In this document: positions 31,910-41,234 of the stretch, one piece after another
How positions within the stretch are numbered: the first letter of the stretch is position 1
How the letters are laid out: every line of letters starts with the position of its first letter
The notes under the pieces: generated by a model
Database searches by the model: none
Told to the model about the DNA's origin: nothing
What the model saw: only the letters and a program-made list of their open reading frames with translations
Program-made: the position numbers and the translations under genes
Assembly (NCBI RefSeq): GCF_902499125.1
Contig: NZ_CABVPX010000010.1
Span: 171,192 to 235,191 of the forward strand
Origin: Burkholderia arboris
GTDB lineage: Bacteria > Pseudomonadota > Gammaproteobacteria > Burkholderiales > Burkholderiaceae
DNA: 64,000 nucleotides
Direction of reading: 5' to 3'

Positions 31910-31990
31910 CGTCGTTCCATTGTAGGAAATCAAACGCGCCCGCATTCTGTTGCACGCACCGTAGCATGTGCGCGGCGGCGGGCTTTCGCG

Positions 31991-32875
31991 TCAGCTGACC
32001 CGGTTCACTACCAGGTCGGCAAGTTCGGCGAGACGCTGTGCGCGTGCGCCGAACGGTTTCAGCGCGTCGTGCGCTTCGGTGCGCAACTGCGCTGCCAGCT
32101 CGCGCGACGCCTCGAGGCCGAGGATCGATACATAGGTCGGCTTGTCGTTTGCCGCGTCCTTGCCGGCCGTCTTGCCAAGCGTCGCCGAATCGGTCGTGAC
32201 GTCGAGAATGTCGTCGACGACCTGGAAGGCCAGACCCACGGCCCCCGCGTACACGTCGAGCGCGGCCATCGTTTCCGCCGAAGGCGTCTCGCCGGCCAGC
32301 GCGCCCATCCGCACGGCCGCGCGCAGCAATGCGCCCGTCTTCATCCGGTGCATCGTCTCGAGCTGTTCGCGCGTCAGCTTCAGGCCGACGCTCGCCAGAT
32401 CGATCGCCTGCCCGCCGGCCATGCCGACGGAGCCGCTCGCGAGCGCAAGCTCGCGCACCAGCGCCGCCTGCTGCACCGGCGACAGCGCATCGGCGTCGGT
32501 CAGCGCAACGAACGCCTGCGACTGCAGGGCGTCGCCAACCAGCAGTGCCGTCGGCTCGTCGTACTGCACGTGCACGGTCGGCTTGCCGCGACGCAATGCG
32601 TCGTCGTCCATGCACGGCATGTCGTCGTGCACGAGCGAGTAGACGTGGATCATCTCCAGCGCCGCCGCTGCCGCGTTGCGCGCCGCTTCCGTCGCACCGG
32701 TCAGCTCGCCTGCTGCATGGCACAGCAGCGGGCGAACGCGTTTGCCGCCGCCGAGGACTGCGTAGCGCATCGCCTCGTGAAGTTTCGCGGGCATCGCGGT
32801 TTCAGCGGGCAGATAATGGCCGAGTGCGTCTTCGACGCGGTCAAGCACGGACCGCATCCATTGTTCGAATGTCAT
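31991..32875 (-). CDS. ispA: Farnesyl diphosphate synthase
   Basis: 294 residues. The first aspartate-rich motif is 'LVHDDMPCMDDDALRRG' and the second 'FQVVDDILDVT'; the allylic-substrate Lys/Arg motif is 'GGGKRVRPLL'. It joins DMAPP and two IPP units into farnesyl diphosphate for quinones and undecaprenyl carriers. Its ATG overlaps the xseB stop (ATGA), so the two are translationally coupled. A long upstream extension in the same frame is the xseB region read out of frame and is not part of the protein. Confidence 0.97.
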   Translation of the reverse strand: MTFEQWMRSVLDRVEDALGHYLPAETAMPAKLHEAMRYAVLGGGKRVRPLLCHAAGELTGATEAARNAAAAALEMIHVYSLVHDDMPCMDDDALRRGKPTVHVQYDEPTALLVGDALQSQAFVALTDADALSPVQQAALVRELALASGSVGMAGGQAIDLASVGLKLTREQLETMHRMKTGALLRAAVRMGALAGETPSAETMAALDVYAGAVGLAFQVVDDILDVTTDSATLGKTAGKDAANDKPTYVSILGLEASRELAAQLRTEAHDALKPFGARAQRLAELADLVVNRVS

Positions 32876-33165
32876 AGATCGTCGTCTTCGCCGTCCGTGG
32901 CGGCCGTTCCGGACGAAAGCGGCTTCAGCGTCGCGCCGTCGAGCACGCGAACCTGCTGCTCCACTTTCTCGAGCTGCTGTTGGCAAAACGCAACGAGGGT
33001 CGCACCGCGGCGATACGCCGCCAGTGAATCCTCGAGGCTCAACGCGCCGCCTTCCATCCGGGCAACCAGCGTCTCGAGTTCCGCGAGCGCCGTCTCGTAA
33101 TTGTCCGGTAACGGTTCGGTACCATTGCCGGGCGGCGTGGCGCCTGGGGATGCGGTTTTCGCCAT
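32872..33165 (-). CDS. xseB: Exodeoxyribonuclease VII small subunit
   Basis: 97 residues from ATG 33165. The core 'NYETALAELETLVARMEGGALSLEDSLAAYRRGATLVAFCQQQLEKVEQQV' is the helical hairpin of XseB. Several XseB copies assemble on one XseA to give a single-strand-specific exonuclease. First of the xseB-ispA-dxs operon. A TTG five codons upstream also opens the frame but is not preferred. Confidence 0.94.
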   Translation of the reverse strand: MAKTASPGATPPGNGTEPLPDNYETALAELETLVARMEGGALSLEDSLAAYRRGATLVAFCQQQLEKVEQQVRVLDGATLKPLSSGTAATDGEDDDL

Positions 33166-33435
33166 GGACGAGGGTGTCAAATTTCAAAACAAGTCGGACA
33201 TTCTACGGCAAAAGAGAATTTTCCGACCTGCCGTCGTGGGCACCCGGACACAATTCCGGCCCCATCTTCGATACACAGTGTGCGCCTTCCGATGGTTGCC
33301 CGACAAAAAATTGACACAAATCAGGCACTTAATCCTAGCCTTGCGAGACGAACCGGGTATAATTCCCCGTTTCCCTAAATCGATTTTTCGATGGTTGGGT
33401 TGTTCACTGCTTTCACGCTAACACCGGGAGTGGGA

Positions 33436-34542
33436 ATGTCCAATCTGAGCGATGCGCTTCAGTTGAAGTCGGCTCACAGCCAGCTTCCAGTCACTGCATA
33501 TTTCGATGAGGCGCTACTCGAGCGCGAGATCGAAACCCTCTTCAAGAAAGGACCTCGTTACGTCGGGCACGAGTTGATGGTGCCCGAGGCGGGGGATTAT
33601 TTTGCGCTGCCGTCCGAGAAGGAAGGCCGCGTGCTGGTCCGCAACCAGACGAACCAGATCGAACTGCTGTCGAACGTCTGCCGTCACCGGCAGGCGATCA
33701 TGCTCAACGGGCGCGGCCGCACGCAGAACATCGTGTGCCCGCTGCACCGCTGGACGTACGACCTGGAAGGCGAACTGCTGGGTGCGCCGCACTTCCCCGA
33801 CAAGCCCTGCCTGAACCTCGGCAAGAGCCCGCTGCAAAACTGGCAGGGGCTGCTGTTCGAGGCCGAAGGCCGCCATGTCGCGCGCGATCTCGCCAACCTC
33901 GGCACGAAGCATCACTTCGACTTCTCGGAGTACCACTTCGATCACGTCGAAGTGCACGAGTGCGATTACAACTGGAAGACGTTCATCGAGGTCTACCTCG
34001 AGGATTACCACGTCGTCCCGTTCCACCCGGGCCTCGGCAGCTTCGTGTCGTGCGACGACCTCAAGTGGGAGTTCGGCGACTGGTACAGCGTGCAGACGGT
34101 CGGCGTGCACAACGCCCTCGCGAAACCAGGTAGCGCGACCTACCAGAAATGGCACGAGCAGGTGCTGAAGTTCCGCAACGGCGTGCCGCCGGAGTTCGGC
34201 GCGATCTGGATGGTCTACTACCCGGGCCTGATGATCGAGTGGTATCCGCACGTGCTCGTCGTGTCGTGGCTGATCCCGCGCGGGCCGCAAAAGACGACCA
34301 ACATCGTCGAGTTCTATTACCCCGAGGAAATCGCGCTGTTCGAACGCGAATTCGTCGAGGCCGAGCGTGCCGCCTATATGGAAACGGCCGTCGAGGACGA
34401 CGAAATCGCGATGCGGATGGACGCAGGCCGCCGTGCGCTGATGGCACGCGGCGAGTCGCAGGTCGGCCCGTACCAGAGCCCGATGGAAGACGGCATGCAG
34501 CACTTCCACGAGTTCCTGCGCCGCCACCTCGGCGACCTCTGA
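33436..34542 (+). CDS. Rieske-type aromatic ring-hydroxylating oxygenase, alpha subunit
   Basis: 368 residues from ATG 33436 (GGGAG 8 bases before). The Rieske [2Fe-2S] ligands are Cys82, His84, Cys101 and His104 in 'VCRHRQ...VCPLHRWTYDL'. The mononuclear iron site of the C-terminal SRPBCC-type domain is seen in 'NWKTFIEVYLEDYHVVPFH' (His192, His197, with the bridging Asp190). Such enzymes need a separate reductase, and none is adjacent, so it probably borrows one. Substrate unknown. A TATAAT at 33358-33363 may be its -10. A terminator follows at 34586-34615. Confidence 0.92.
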   Translation: MSNLSDALQLKSAHSQLPVTAYFDEALLEREIETLFKKGPRYVGHELMVPEAGDYFALPSEKEGRVLVRNQTNQIELLSNVCRHRQAIMLNGRGRTQNIVCPLHRWTYDLEGELLGAPHFPDKPCLNLGKSPLQNWQGLLFEAEGRHVARDLANLGTKHHFDFSEYHFDHVEVHECDYNWKTFIEVYLEDYHVVPFHPGLGSFVSCDDLKWEFGDWYSVQTVGVHNALAKPGSATYQKWHEQVLKFRNGVPPEFGAIWMVYYPGLMIEWYPHVLVVSWLIPRGPQKTTNIVEFYYPEEIALFEREFVEAERAAYMETAVEDDEIAMRMDAGRRALMARGESQVGPYQSPMEDGMQHFHEFLRRHLGDL

Positions 34543-34585
34543 CAACCGGTGCGGCGCTTTGACGCCGCCCGGCATCCGGCAGACG

Positions 34586-34615
34586 AAAAGACGGGCTTCG
34601 GCCCGTCTTTTTTTG
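34586..34615 (+). terminator. Terminator of the Rieske oxygenase gene
   Basis: AAAGACGGGC-TTCG-GCCCGTCTTTTTTTG: a perfect stem with a stable tetraloop and a long T-run. Confidence 0.93.
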
Positions 34616-34659
34616 TTTAGACTTGGAGTGTCAGGCCATTTGCACTCCAGGGAGTCGTC

Positions 34660-35529
34660 ATGCCACACACTCATTACACCACGCTCATCTCCGCCGCCAA
34701 TCTCGCCGAGCGCCTGGCCGCGGCGCCTGGCAGCGTCGCGCTGTTCGATTGCCGCTTCGATCTCGCCGATCCCGGCGCGGGCGAAGCCGCCTACGCGGCC
34801 GGCCACATTCCCGGCGCACAATATCTTCATCTCGACCGCGACCTGTCGGGCCGCAAGACGGGCACCAACGGCCGCCATCCGCTGCCGACCCGCGACGCGC
34901 TCGCTACGTTGCTCGCCAGCCACGGTCTCAAGCAGGGCCAGCAGGTCGTTGCATACGACGCGCAAGGCGGCGCCTATGCGGCGCGACTGTGGTGGTTGCT
35001 GCGCTGGCTCGGCCACGATTCGGTCGCCGTGCTCGACGGCGGCCTGCCGGCCTGGGAAGCGGCCGGCGAGCCGCTGACGACCGACGTGCCGCAACCGGCC
35101 GCCGGTGATTTCCGCGCAGCCGCGCCGCTCGAATCGACGGTCGACGCTGCGGCCGTGCTCGCGAACGTGGCATCGCCCACGCGCGTCGTGATCGATGCGC
35201 GCGCACCGGACCGCTACCGCGGCGAAAACGAAACGATCGATCGGGTGGGCGGCCATATCCCCGGTGCGCGCAACCGCTTCTTCAAGGACAACCTGACCGC
35301 CGACGGCCGTTTCAAGACCGGCCATGAATTGCGCGAAGCGTTCTCCACCGTGCTGGCCGGCACCGAACCGAACCGCGTGATCCTGCAATGCGGCTCCGGC
35401 GTCACCGCTTGCCACAACGCGCTGGCGCTGGAAGTGGCGGGCCTGCACGGCGCGTCGCTGTACCCGGGCTCGTGGAGCGAATGGAGCGCGGATCCGTCGC
35501 GGCCGATCGCGACCGGCCCGACGCCGTAA
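34660..35529 (+). CDS. sseA: Thiosulfate/3-mercaptopyruvate sulfurtransferase
   Basis: 289 residues with two rhodanese domains (~10-140 and ~155-285). Only the second has the catalytic Cys (Cys244) in 'ILQCGSGVTACHN'. The loop Cys-Gly-Ser-Gly-Val-Thr is the form usual in 3-mercaptopyruvate sulfurtransferases (rhodaneses have a Lys/Arg there), so SseA-type activity is favoured. It forms a persulfide and passes sulfur to acceptors such as thioredoxin or cyanide. Single gene between two terminators. Confidence 0.92.
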   Translation: MPHTHYTTLISAANLAERLAAAPGSVALFDCRFDLADPGAGEAAYAAGHIPGAQYLHLDRDLSGRKTGTNGRHPLPTRDALATLLASHGLKQGQQVVAYDAQGGAYAARLWWLLRWLGHDSVAVLDGGLPAWEAAGEPLTTDVPQPAAGDFRAAAPLESTVDAAAVLANVASPTRVVIDARAPDRYRGENETIDRVGGHIPGARNRFFKDNLTADGRFKTGHELREAFSTVLAGTEPNRVILQCGSGVTACHNALALEVAGLHGASLYPGSWSEWSADPSRPIATGPTP

Positions 35530-35552
35530 GCGCGAGCACCGCGCAGCAGCGA

Positions 35553-35578
35553 TAAAGCGGCGGCATGGGCCGCCGCTT
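35553..35578. terminator. Convergent terminator hairpin
   Basis: Arms AAGCGGCGG and CCGCCGCTT between the ends of the sulfurtransferase and dienelactone hydrolase genes. The T-run is weak on both strands. Confidence 0.55.
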
Positions 35579-35583
35579 GTCGT

Positions 35584-36459
35584 TTACATCACGCCGTACT
35601 TGTGGAACCACGCGATCGCGCGCTTCCAGCTCTCCTCCGCATCGGCCTTCACATAGCTCGGCCGGTAATCGGCAAAGAATGCGTGACCGGCATCCGGATA
35701 CACGACGATCTCCGATTCGCGCGCGAGCTTCGAATCGCTCGCCTGGATCGCCTTGCGCATGTCGGCGAGCGACGCCTGCGTGATGTTCGCGTCCTTTTCG
35801 CCATAGAGCCCGAGCACGGGCACCTTCAGCGACGATGCATGATCGACCGGGTTGAACGGCGTCATCTCGTCGGTCTTGCCTTCCACGAACCCGTACCACG
35901 CCACGGCTGCCCGCACGTGCGGGTTGTGCTCCGCATACAGCCACGCCTGGCGGCCGCCCCAGCAGAACCCGACAACGCCGAGACGCGACAGGTCGCCGCC
36001 GTTCTTGCCGGCCCACGCGACCGTCGCATCGAGATCCTCCGTGACCTGCCGGTCCGGCACCTTGCTGACGATGTTGTCGACGACCCCCTGGATCGTCGGG
36101 TACTTCGACACGTTGCCCTGCCGCGCGAACAGGTCGGGCGCGATCGCGAGATAACCGAGCTTCGCAAAGCGGCGGCAGATATCGGCGATATGCGCATGCA
36201 CCGCAAAGATTTCGTGAATCACGATCACGACCGGCAGGTTCGTCTTGTCGACCGGTTGTGCGCGATAGGCCGGCACGCTCGCGTCGCCCGAGCGGATCTC
36301 GATGGTGTCGACATCCAGCCCCGCGCTGTCGGTCGTGACCGTCTGCGCGGACACGGGCAGCACGGCCGCCGCGAAGGTGCCGCCCAGCGCGGCCTGCATG
36401 AATTTGCGGCGCGAGAACGGGATATGGGGGACCAGGCTGTCGACTTCGGGTTTCAACAT
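35584..36459 (-). CDS. Dienelactone hydrolase family protein, Tat-exported
   Basis: 291 residues from ATG 36459, with GAGGAG 7 bases before. The N-terminus has a twin-arginine signal (S-R-R-K-F-M, residues 16-21, then a hydrophobic segment ending S-A-Q). The catalytic Cys166 is in 'GFCWGG', the dienelactone-hydrolase form of the nucleophile elbow, and the catalytic His in 'DAGHAFF'. The fold is alpha/beta hydrolase. It hydrolyses lactones or esters; the physiological substrate in the periplasm is not known. Confidence 0.9.
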   Translation of the reverse strand: MLKPEVDSLVPHIPFSRRKFMQAALGGTFAAAVLPVSAQTVTTDSAGLDVDTIEIRSGDASVPAYRAQPVDKTNLPVVIVIHEIFAVHAHIADICRRFAKLGYLAIAPDLFARQGNVSKYPTIQGVVDNIVSKVPDRQVTEDLDATVAWAGKNGGDLSRLGVVGFCWGGRQAWLYAEHNPHVRAAVAWYGFVEGKTDEMTPFNPVDHASSLKVPVLGLYGEKDANITQASLADMRKAIQASDSKLARESEIVVYPDAGHAFFADYRPSYVKADAEESWKRAIAWFHKYGVM

Positions 36460-36866
36460 GAATGCACTCCTCGATTGGGCGCCGCCGTCACGATTCCGGT
36501 TACGTATGACGGGGCATCGCGCCGGCGCGCGGCGCGGATGTCGCGGCGGTTGGCACCCCGCCGCAAGCGGAAACCCGGACACGATGCCCAATAATCCGTT
36601 GTCGCGTCAACTGTCAGATGTGTAAGACTCGATTACGGCGCGTTGCGCCGGTCGCTTCGATCCCGACGCAAAAGCCCGCCGGCGGCCCGTCGAAACACGG
36701 CGCGACAGCCCATGCCGATCGTCGTGGCGCGACCGGATACTTGCGAATCGAAAAGGAAAACGCGGGGTCAGCGCACGCGCTACCGCCCCGCCAACCGCGA
36801 AAGACAACCGGCGCAGCACACGCACGACGTGCGCCTTCCCCGCCCGCTCGACGCGCGAACGCGCGG
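36460..36866. other. Gap between dienelactone hydrolase and type II NADH dehydrogenase
   Basis: No gene or clear terminator is supported. Overlapping frames on both strands are Arg/Ala-rich and lack ribosome sites. Confidence 0.45.
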
Positions 36867-38201
36867 TCAGTGCAGTTTGACGCGCGGCAGCGTCGTGCGC
36901 CGCAGCCAGTGCGCGACCGTATCGAGCATCATCCGCGGATAGCCGTGCAGCGCGGCGATGTGCATCCGGTACAGCGACATGTACATGAAGCGTGCGAACA
37001 ACCCTTCGATCAGCATGTTGCCGCCGATCAGCCCGCCCATCAGGTTGCCGACCGCGCTGAAATGGCCGAGCGACACGAGCGAGCCCAGGTCGCGATACGT
37101 GAATTCGGGCAGCGGACGCCCTTCGAGCCGGCAGCCGATCGCCTTCAGCAGGAAGCTCGCCTGCTGGTGCGCGGCCTGCGCGCGCGGCGGCACGTTGCGC
37201 TCGTTGCCGGGCCATGCGCATGCCGCACAATCGCCGAGCGCGAAGATGTTGTCGTCGGTGAAGGTCTGCAGCGTGCGGCGCACGTCGAGCTGGCCAAGCT
37301 TGTTGACCTGGAGCCCATCGAGATTCGCGAGCACGGCCGGCGCCTTGATGCCGGCGGCCCAAACCGTCAGGTCGGCACGCACCGTCTTGCCGCTCGCCGT
37401 GTGGACGGCCCCGGGCGCCACCTCCGTCACGCGCTCGGCGAGCATCAGCCGCACGCCGATCTTTTCGAGCAGTTCGGCCGTCGCAGACGACACGCGCTCC
37501 GGCAACGCCGGGAGGATCCGCGGCCCCGATTCGATCAGCACGATGCCGACGTCGTGGCGCGGATCGAGCTTGTGCAGCCCGTAGGCCGACAACACCTGCG
37601 CGGTGTTGCGCAGCTCCGCGGACAGCTCGACGCCGGTGGCGCCGCCACCGACGATCGCAACCTGGATGCGCGGCTCTGCCGCTTCACCCGGCGCGGCCGG
37701 CGCCGGGCTCTGGTGCTCGGCGCGCATGCACGCGGCGATCAGCCGCTTGCGGAAGCGCTCGGCCTCGCCCACCGTATCGAGCGCGATCGCGTTTTCCGCC
37801 GCGCCCTGCACGCCGAAGAAGTGGGTCGTGCTGCCGATCGCGATCACGAGCGTGTCGTATTCCAGCTCGCGCGCCGGCAGCAGTTCCTCGCCGTCGCTGT
37901 CGTTGACCGGTGCGAGCGCGATGCGTTTCGCCGTGCGGTCGAGCCCGTTCAGCCCGCCCTGCTGGAACTCGAAGCCATGCCAGCGCGCCTGCGCCGCATA
38001 TTCGAGCTCCTGCGTGAACGGATCCATGCTGCCGGCCGCGACTTCGTGCAGCAGCGGTTTCCAGATGTGGGTCGGATTGCGGTCGACGAGCGTGACGAGC
38101 GCACGCGCGGGACGCTTGCCGCGCGCGCCGTATTGGTCGCCGAGCCGCGTCGCCAGTTCCAGGCCGCCCGCGCCTCCGCCTACGATGATGATCCGATGCA
38201 T
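36867..38201 (-). CDS. ndh: Type II NADH dehydrogenase (NDH-2-like)
   Basis: 444 residues from ATG 38201 (AGGGGA 6 bases before). The N-terminal FAD motif is 'RIIIVGGGAGGLELATRLG', the second Rossmann motif 'VAIVGGGATGVELSAELR', and the later 'NIFALGDCAACAWPGN' the FAD-phosphate motif of the NADH:quinone oxidoreductase family. The amphipathic C-terminal 50 residues ('LIGGNMLIEGLFARFMYMSLYRMHIAAL') resemble the membrane-anchoring helices of Ndh. It passes electrons from NADH to the quinone pool without pumping protons. Confidence 0.92.
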   Translation of the reverse strand: MHRIIIVGGGAGGLELATRLGDQYGARGKRPARALVTLVDRNPTHIWKPLLHEVAAGSMDPFTQELEYAAQARWHGFEFQQGGLNGLDRTAKRIALAPVNDSDGEELLPARELEYDTLVIAIGSTTHFFGVQGAAENAIALDTVGEAERFRKRLIAACMRAEHQSPAPAAPGEAAEPRIQVAIVGGGATGVELSAELRNTAQVLSAYGLHKLDPRHDVGIVLIESGPRILPALPERVSSATAELLEKIGVRLMLAERVTEVAPGAVHTASGKTVRADLTVWAAGIKAPAVLANLDGLQVNKLGQLDVRRTLQTFTDDNIFALGDCAACAWPGNERNVPPRAQAAHQQASFLLKAIGCRLEGRPLPEFTYRDLGSLVSLGHFSAVGNLMGGLIGGNMLIEGLFARFMYMSLYRMHIAALHGYPRMMLDTVAHWLRRTTLPRVKLH

Positions 38202-38479
38202 CTGATTCCCCTTTGCGATTCGAAACTGCTGCCGCCGGACGAAGCAAACGCGATGCATTCTCGTCGCCCGGTGGATTAACCGGTTCGGACATCATCGATG
38301 TGCAGTTCGAAGCACTTCGATGCGTCCTGTCCCGGAACGCGGGGCGCGCCGCCCCGCGTCAATGACATGACTGACATGCATTGTCCGGGAGCTTGCGCGT
38401 TGACCACAAGCAAACCATCTCGATATTCAGCATCCCTGCAACAATATGCCGCGGGAAACGCGAACCGCACGGGGGTGCG

Positions 38480-41233
38480 TCAGTGTGCCTCTTCCCAGTT
38501 CGCGCCGGCGCCCACTTCGGCGACCAGCGGCACCTTCAGCTTCGCGACGCCGCACATCATTTCCGGCAGTTTCTCGCGCACCAGCGACAGTTCCTCGTCG
38601 GGCACCTCGAGCACCAGTTCATCGTGCACCTGCATGATCATGCGCGACGCGAGCTTGTCGCGCGTGAGCCAGTCGTCCACCGCGATCATCGACAGCTTGA
38701 TCAGGTCGGCCGCCGTGCCCTGCATCGGCGCGTTGATGGCCGCGCGCTCGGCCGCCTGGCGGCGCGGGCCGTTGCCGCCGTTGATCTCCGGCAGCCACAG
38801 GCGGCGGCCGAAAACGGTTTCGACGTAGCCCTTCTCCTTTGCCACCGAACGCGTGTCTTCCATGTACTGCGCGACGCCCGGATAGCGGGCGAAATAACGG
38901 TCGATATAGAGCTTCGCCGCGTCGCGCGTGATGCCGAGGTTCGACGCGAGGCCGAACGCGCTCATCCCGTAGATGAGCCCGAAGTTGATCACCTTCGCGA
39001 TCCGGCGCTGGTCGGAATTGACCTCCAGCGGCGTCACGCCGAACACCTCGGCGGCCGTCGCGCGGTGGATGTCCTCGCCCTGCGAGAACGCGCGCAGCAG
39101 CGACGCGTCGCCCGAGATGTGCGCCATGATCCGCAGTTCGATCTGCGAATAATCGGCCGACACGATCCGGTGGCCCGGCGACGCGATGAACGCCTCGCGG
39201 ATGCGCCGGCCTTCGGCCGTGCGCACCGGAATGTTCTGAAGATTCGGATCGTTCGATGCGAGGCGGCCCGTCACCGCGACGGCCTGCGCATAGTTCGTGT
39301 GCACGCGGCCCGTCGACGGGTTCACCATGCGCGGCAGCTTGTCGGTATAGGTCGACTTCAGCTTCGACAGCCCCCGATGCTCGAGGAGCAGCTTCGGCAG
39401 CGGGTAGTCCTCCGCCAGCTTCTGCAGCACCTCTTCGTCGGTGGACGGCGCGCCGCTCGGCGTCTTCTTCACGACCGGCAACTGCAGCTTCTCGAAGAAG
39501 ATCTGCCCGATCTGCTTCGGCGAGCCAAGATTGAATTCGCCGCCGGCCAGTTCGTACGCCTGTGCCTCGAGCTCGATCAGGCGCGTCGCGATTTCGGTGC
39601 TCTGCGCCTGCAGGCGCACATCGTCGATCAGCACGCCCGTGCGTTCCATCTTGCGCAGCACGAGCGACACCGGCATTTCGATCTCGCGGTACACGCGTTC
39701 GAGGCCCGGTTCGCGCGCCACTTGCGGATACAACGCGTGATGAAGCTGCAACGTGACGTCCGCGTCCTCGGCCGCGTATTCGGCGGCCTGCGTGAGCGCC
39801 ACTTCGTCGAAACCGATCTGCTTCGCGCCCTTGCCCGCGACGTCTTCGTACTTGATCGTCTTGACGCCCAGATGACGCAGCGCGAGGCTGTCCATGTCGT
39901 GCGTGCGGTGCGATTCGACCACGTACGATTCGAGCAGCGTGTCGTGCTCGATGCCGTTCAGCGCGATGTCGTAGTTCGCGAGCACCTGCGCGTCGTACTT
40001 CAGGTGCTGGCCGACCTTCTTGCGATCGGCCGATTCGAGCCACGGTTTCAGGCGCGCGAGCACCTCGTCGATCGGCAGCTGCTCCGGCATGTCGGGGCCG
40101 CGGTGCGCGACCGGCAGGTAGGCCGCCTTGCCCGGCTCGACCGAGAACGACAGGCCAACGAGCCGCGCGAGCATCGGGTCGAGCGCGGTGGTTTCCGTGT
40201 CGAACGCGGTCAGTGCGGCCGCATCGATCTTCGCGAACCACGCGTCGAACTGCTCCCAGGTCTGGATCGTGTCGTATTCGCGCACGATGTCGGCCGCCAC
40301 CACCGGTGCCGGCTCGCCTTCCGGCGCATCGGCGCCGCCGCCTTCCGCGGGTGCGCTGTCGACTTCGCGCAGCCAGGTCTTGAAGCCGTAGCGCGCGAAG
40401 ATGTCGCGCATCAGGTCGCGCGCTTCGCCGTCGCTCTTCAGCGACGCTTCGATCGATTCGAGATGCGGGGTGAGGTCGCAGGCCGTCTCGACCGTCACGA
40501 GCGTGCGGCCGAGCGGCAGGAAGTCGAGCGCGCGGCGCAGGTTGTCGCCGACCACGCCCTTGATCTCGCCCGCGTGCTCGATCACGCCGTCGAGGCTGTC
40601 GTATTGCGCGAGCCATTTCACGGCCGTCTTCGGCCCGCACTTCTCGACGCCCGGCACGTTGTCGACGGTGTCGCCGATCAGTGCGAGGTAGTCGATGATG
40701 CGCTCGGGCGGCACGCCGAACTTCGCGATCACGCCGTCGCGGTCGAGCGTCTCGTTGGTCATCGTGTTGACGAGCGTGACGTGGTCGGTCACGAGCTGCG
40801 CGAGATCCTTGTCGCCGGTCGACACGATCACGTTCATCCCGTGCCGTTCGGCTTCGCGCGCGAGCGTGCCGATCACGTCGTCGGCCTCGACGCCTTCGAC
40901 CATCAGCAACGGCCAGCCGAGTGCGCGCACGGCGCCGTGGATCGGTTCGACCTGCAAGGCAAGGTCGGGCGGCATCGACGGACGGTTTGCCTTATAGTCG
41001 GCATAAAGGTCGTCACGGAACGTCTTGCCCTTTGCATCGAACACGCAAGCGCTATACTCTGCACTGACTTCCTTGCGCATACGGCGCAGCATGTTGATGA
41101 TTCCGTAGAGCGCTCCGGTCGGCTCCCCGCCAGGGCCACGCAAATCAGGCATCGCATGGTAAGCCCGATAGAGATAGCTCGAACCATCAACCAATAGCAG
41201 GGTCTTACCTTCCAGATTTCGTTCTTCAGGCAT
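38480..41233 (-). CDS. polA: DNA polymerase I
   Basis: 917 residues. The 5'-3' exonuclease domain (1-290), the 3'-5' exonuclease domain (its 'AFDTETTALD' metal motif is intact, so proofreading is likely active) and the C-terminal polymerase domain ('SADYSQIELRIMAHISGD' motif A, 'RRIAKVINFGLIYGMSAFGL' O-helix, 'QVHDELVLEV' motif C) are all present. PolA removes RNA primers and fills repair gaps. Its ATG (41233) and that of the divergent LOG-family gene (41235) are separated by one base. Confidence 0.98.
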   Translation of the reverse strand: MPEERNLEGKTLLLVDGSSYLYRAYHAMPDLRGPGGEPTGALYGIINMLRRMRKEVSAEYSACVFDAKGKTFRDDLYADYKANRPSMPPDLALQVEPIHGAVRALGWPLLMVEGVEADDVIGTLAREAERHGMNVIVSTGDKDLAQLVTDHVTLVNTMTNETLDRDGVIAKFGVPPERIIDYLALIGDTVDNVPGVEKCGPKTAVKWLAQYDSLDGVIEHAGEIKGVVGDNLRRALDFLPLGRTLVTVETACDLTPHLESIEASLKSDGEARDLMRDIFARYGFKTWLREVDSAPAEGGGADAPEGEPAPVVAADIVREYDTIQTWEQFDAWFAKIDAAALTAFDTETTALDPMLARLVGLSFSVEPGKAAYLPVAHRGPDMPEQLPIDEVLARLKPWLESADRKKVGQHLKYDAQVLANYDIALNGIEHDTLLESYVVESHRTHDMDSLALRHLGVKTIKYEDVAGKGAKQIGFDEVALTQAAEYAAEDADVTLQLHHALYPQVAREPGLERVYREIEMPVSLVLRKMERTGVLIDDVRLQAQSTEIATRLIELEAQAYELAGGEFNLGSPKQIGQIFFEKLQLPVVKKTPSGAPSTDEEVLQKLAEDYPLPKLLLEHRGLSKLKSTYTDKLPRMVNPSTGRVHTNYAQAVAVTGRLASNDPNLQNIPVRTAEGRRIREAFIASPGHRIVSADYSQIELRIMAHISGDASLLRAFSQGEDIHRATAAEVFGVTPLEVNSDQRRIAKVINFGLIYGMSAFGLASNLGITRDAAKLYIDRYFARYPGVAQYMEDTRSVAKEKGYVETVFGRRLWLPEINGGNGPRRQAAERAAINAPMQGTAADLIKLSMIAVDDWLTRDKLASRMIMQVHDELVLEVPDEELSLVREKLPEMMCGVAKLKVPLVAEVGAGANWEEAH

Positions 41234-41234
41234 T

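Noticed and set aside
30260..33100. 946-codon frame antisense to dxs/ispA/xseB
   Set aside because: It lies entirely opposite three recognised genes and has no family motif; a GC-bias shadow.
33175..33180. TTGACA on the minus strand just before the xseB ATG as a -35 element
   Set aside because: It would place the transcript start inside xseB; probably chance.
33311..33363. TTGACA (33311-33316) with TATAAT (33358-33363) as promoter of the Rieske oxygenase
   Set aside because: The spacing is 41 bp, far from 17; only the TATAAT is kept as a possible -10.
38381..41197. 938-codon frame antisense to polA
   Set aside because: Complementary to polA, Arg/His/Val-rich, no motif or ribosome site.
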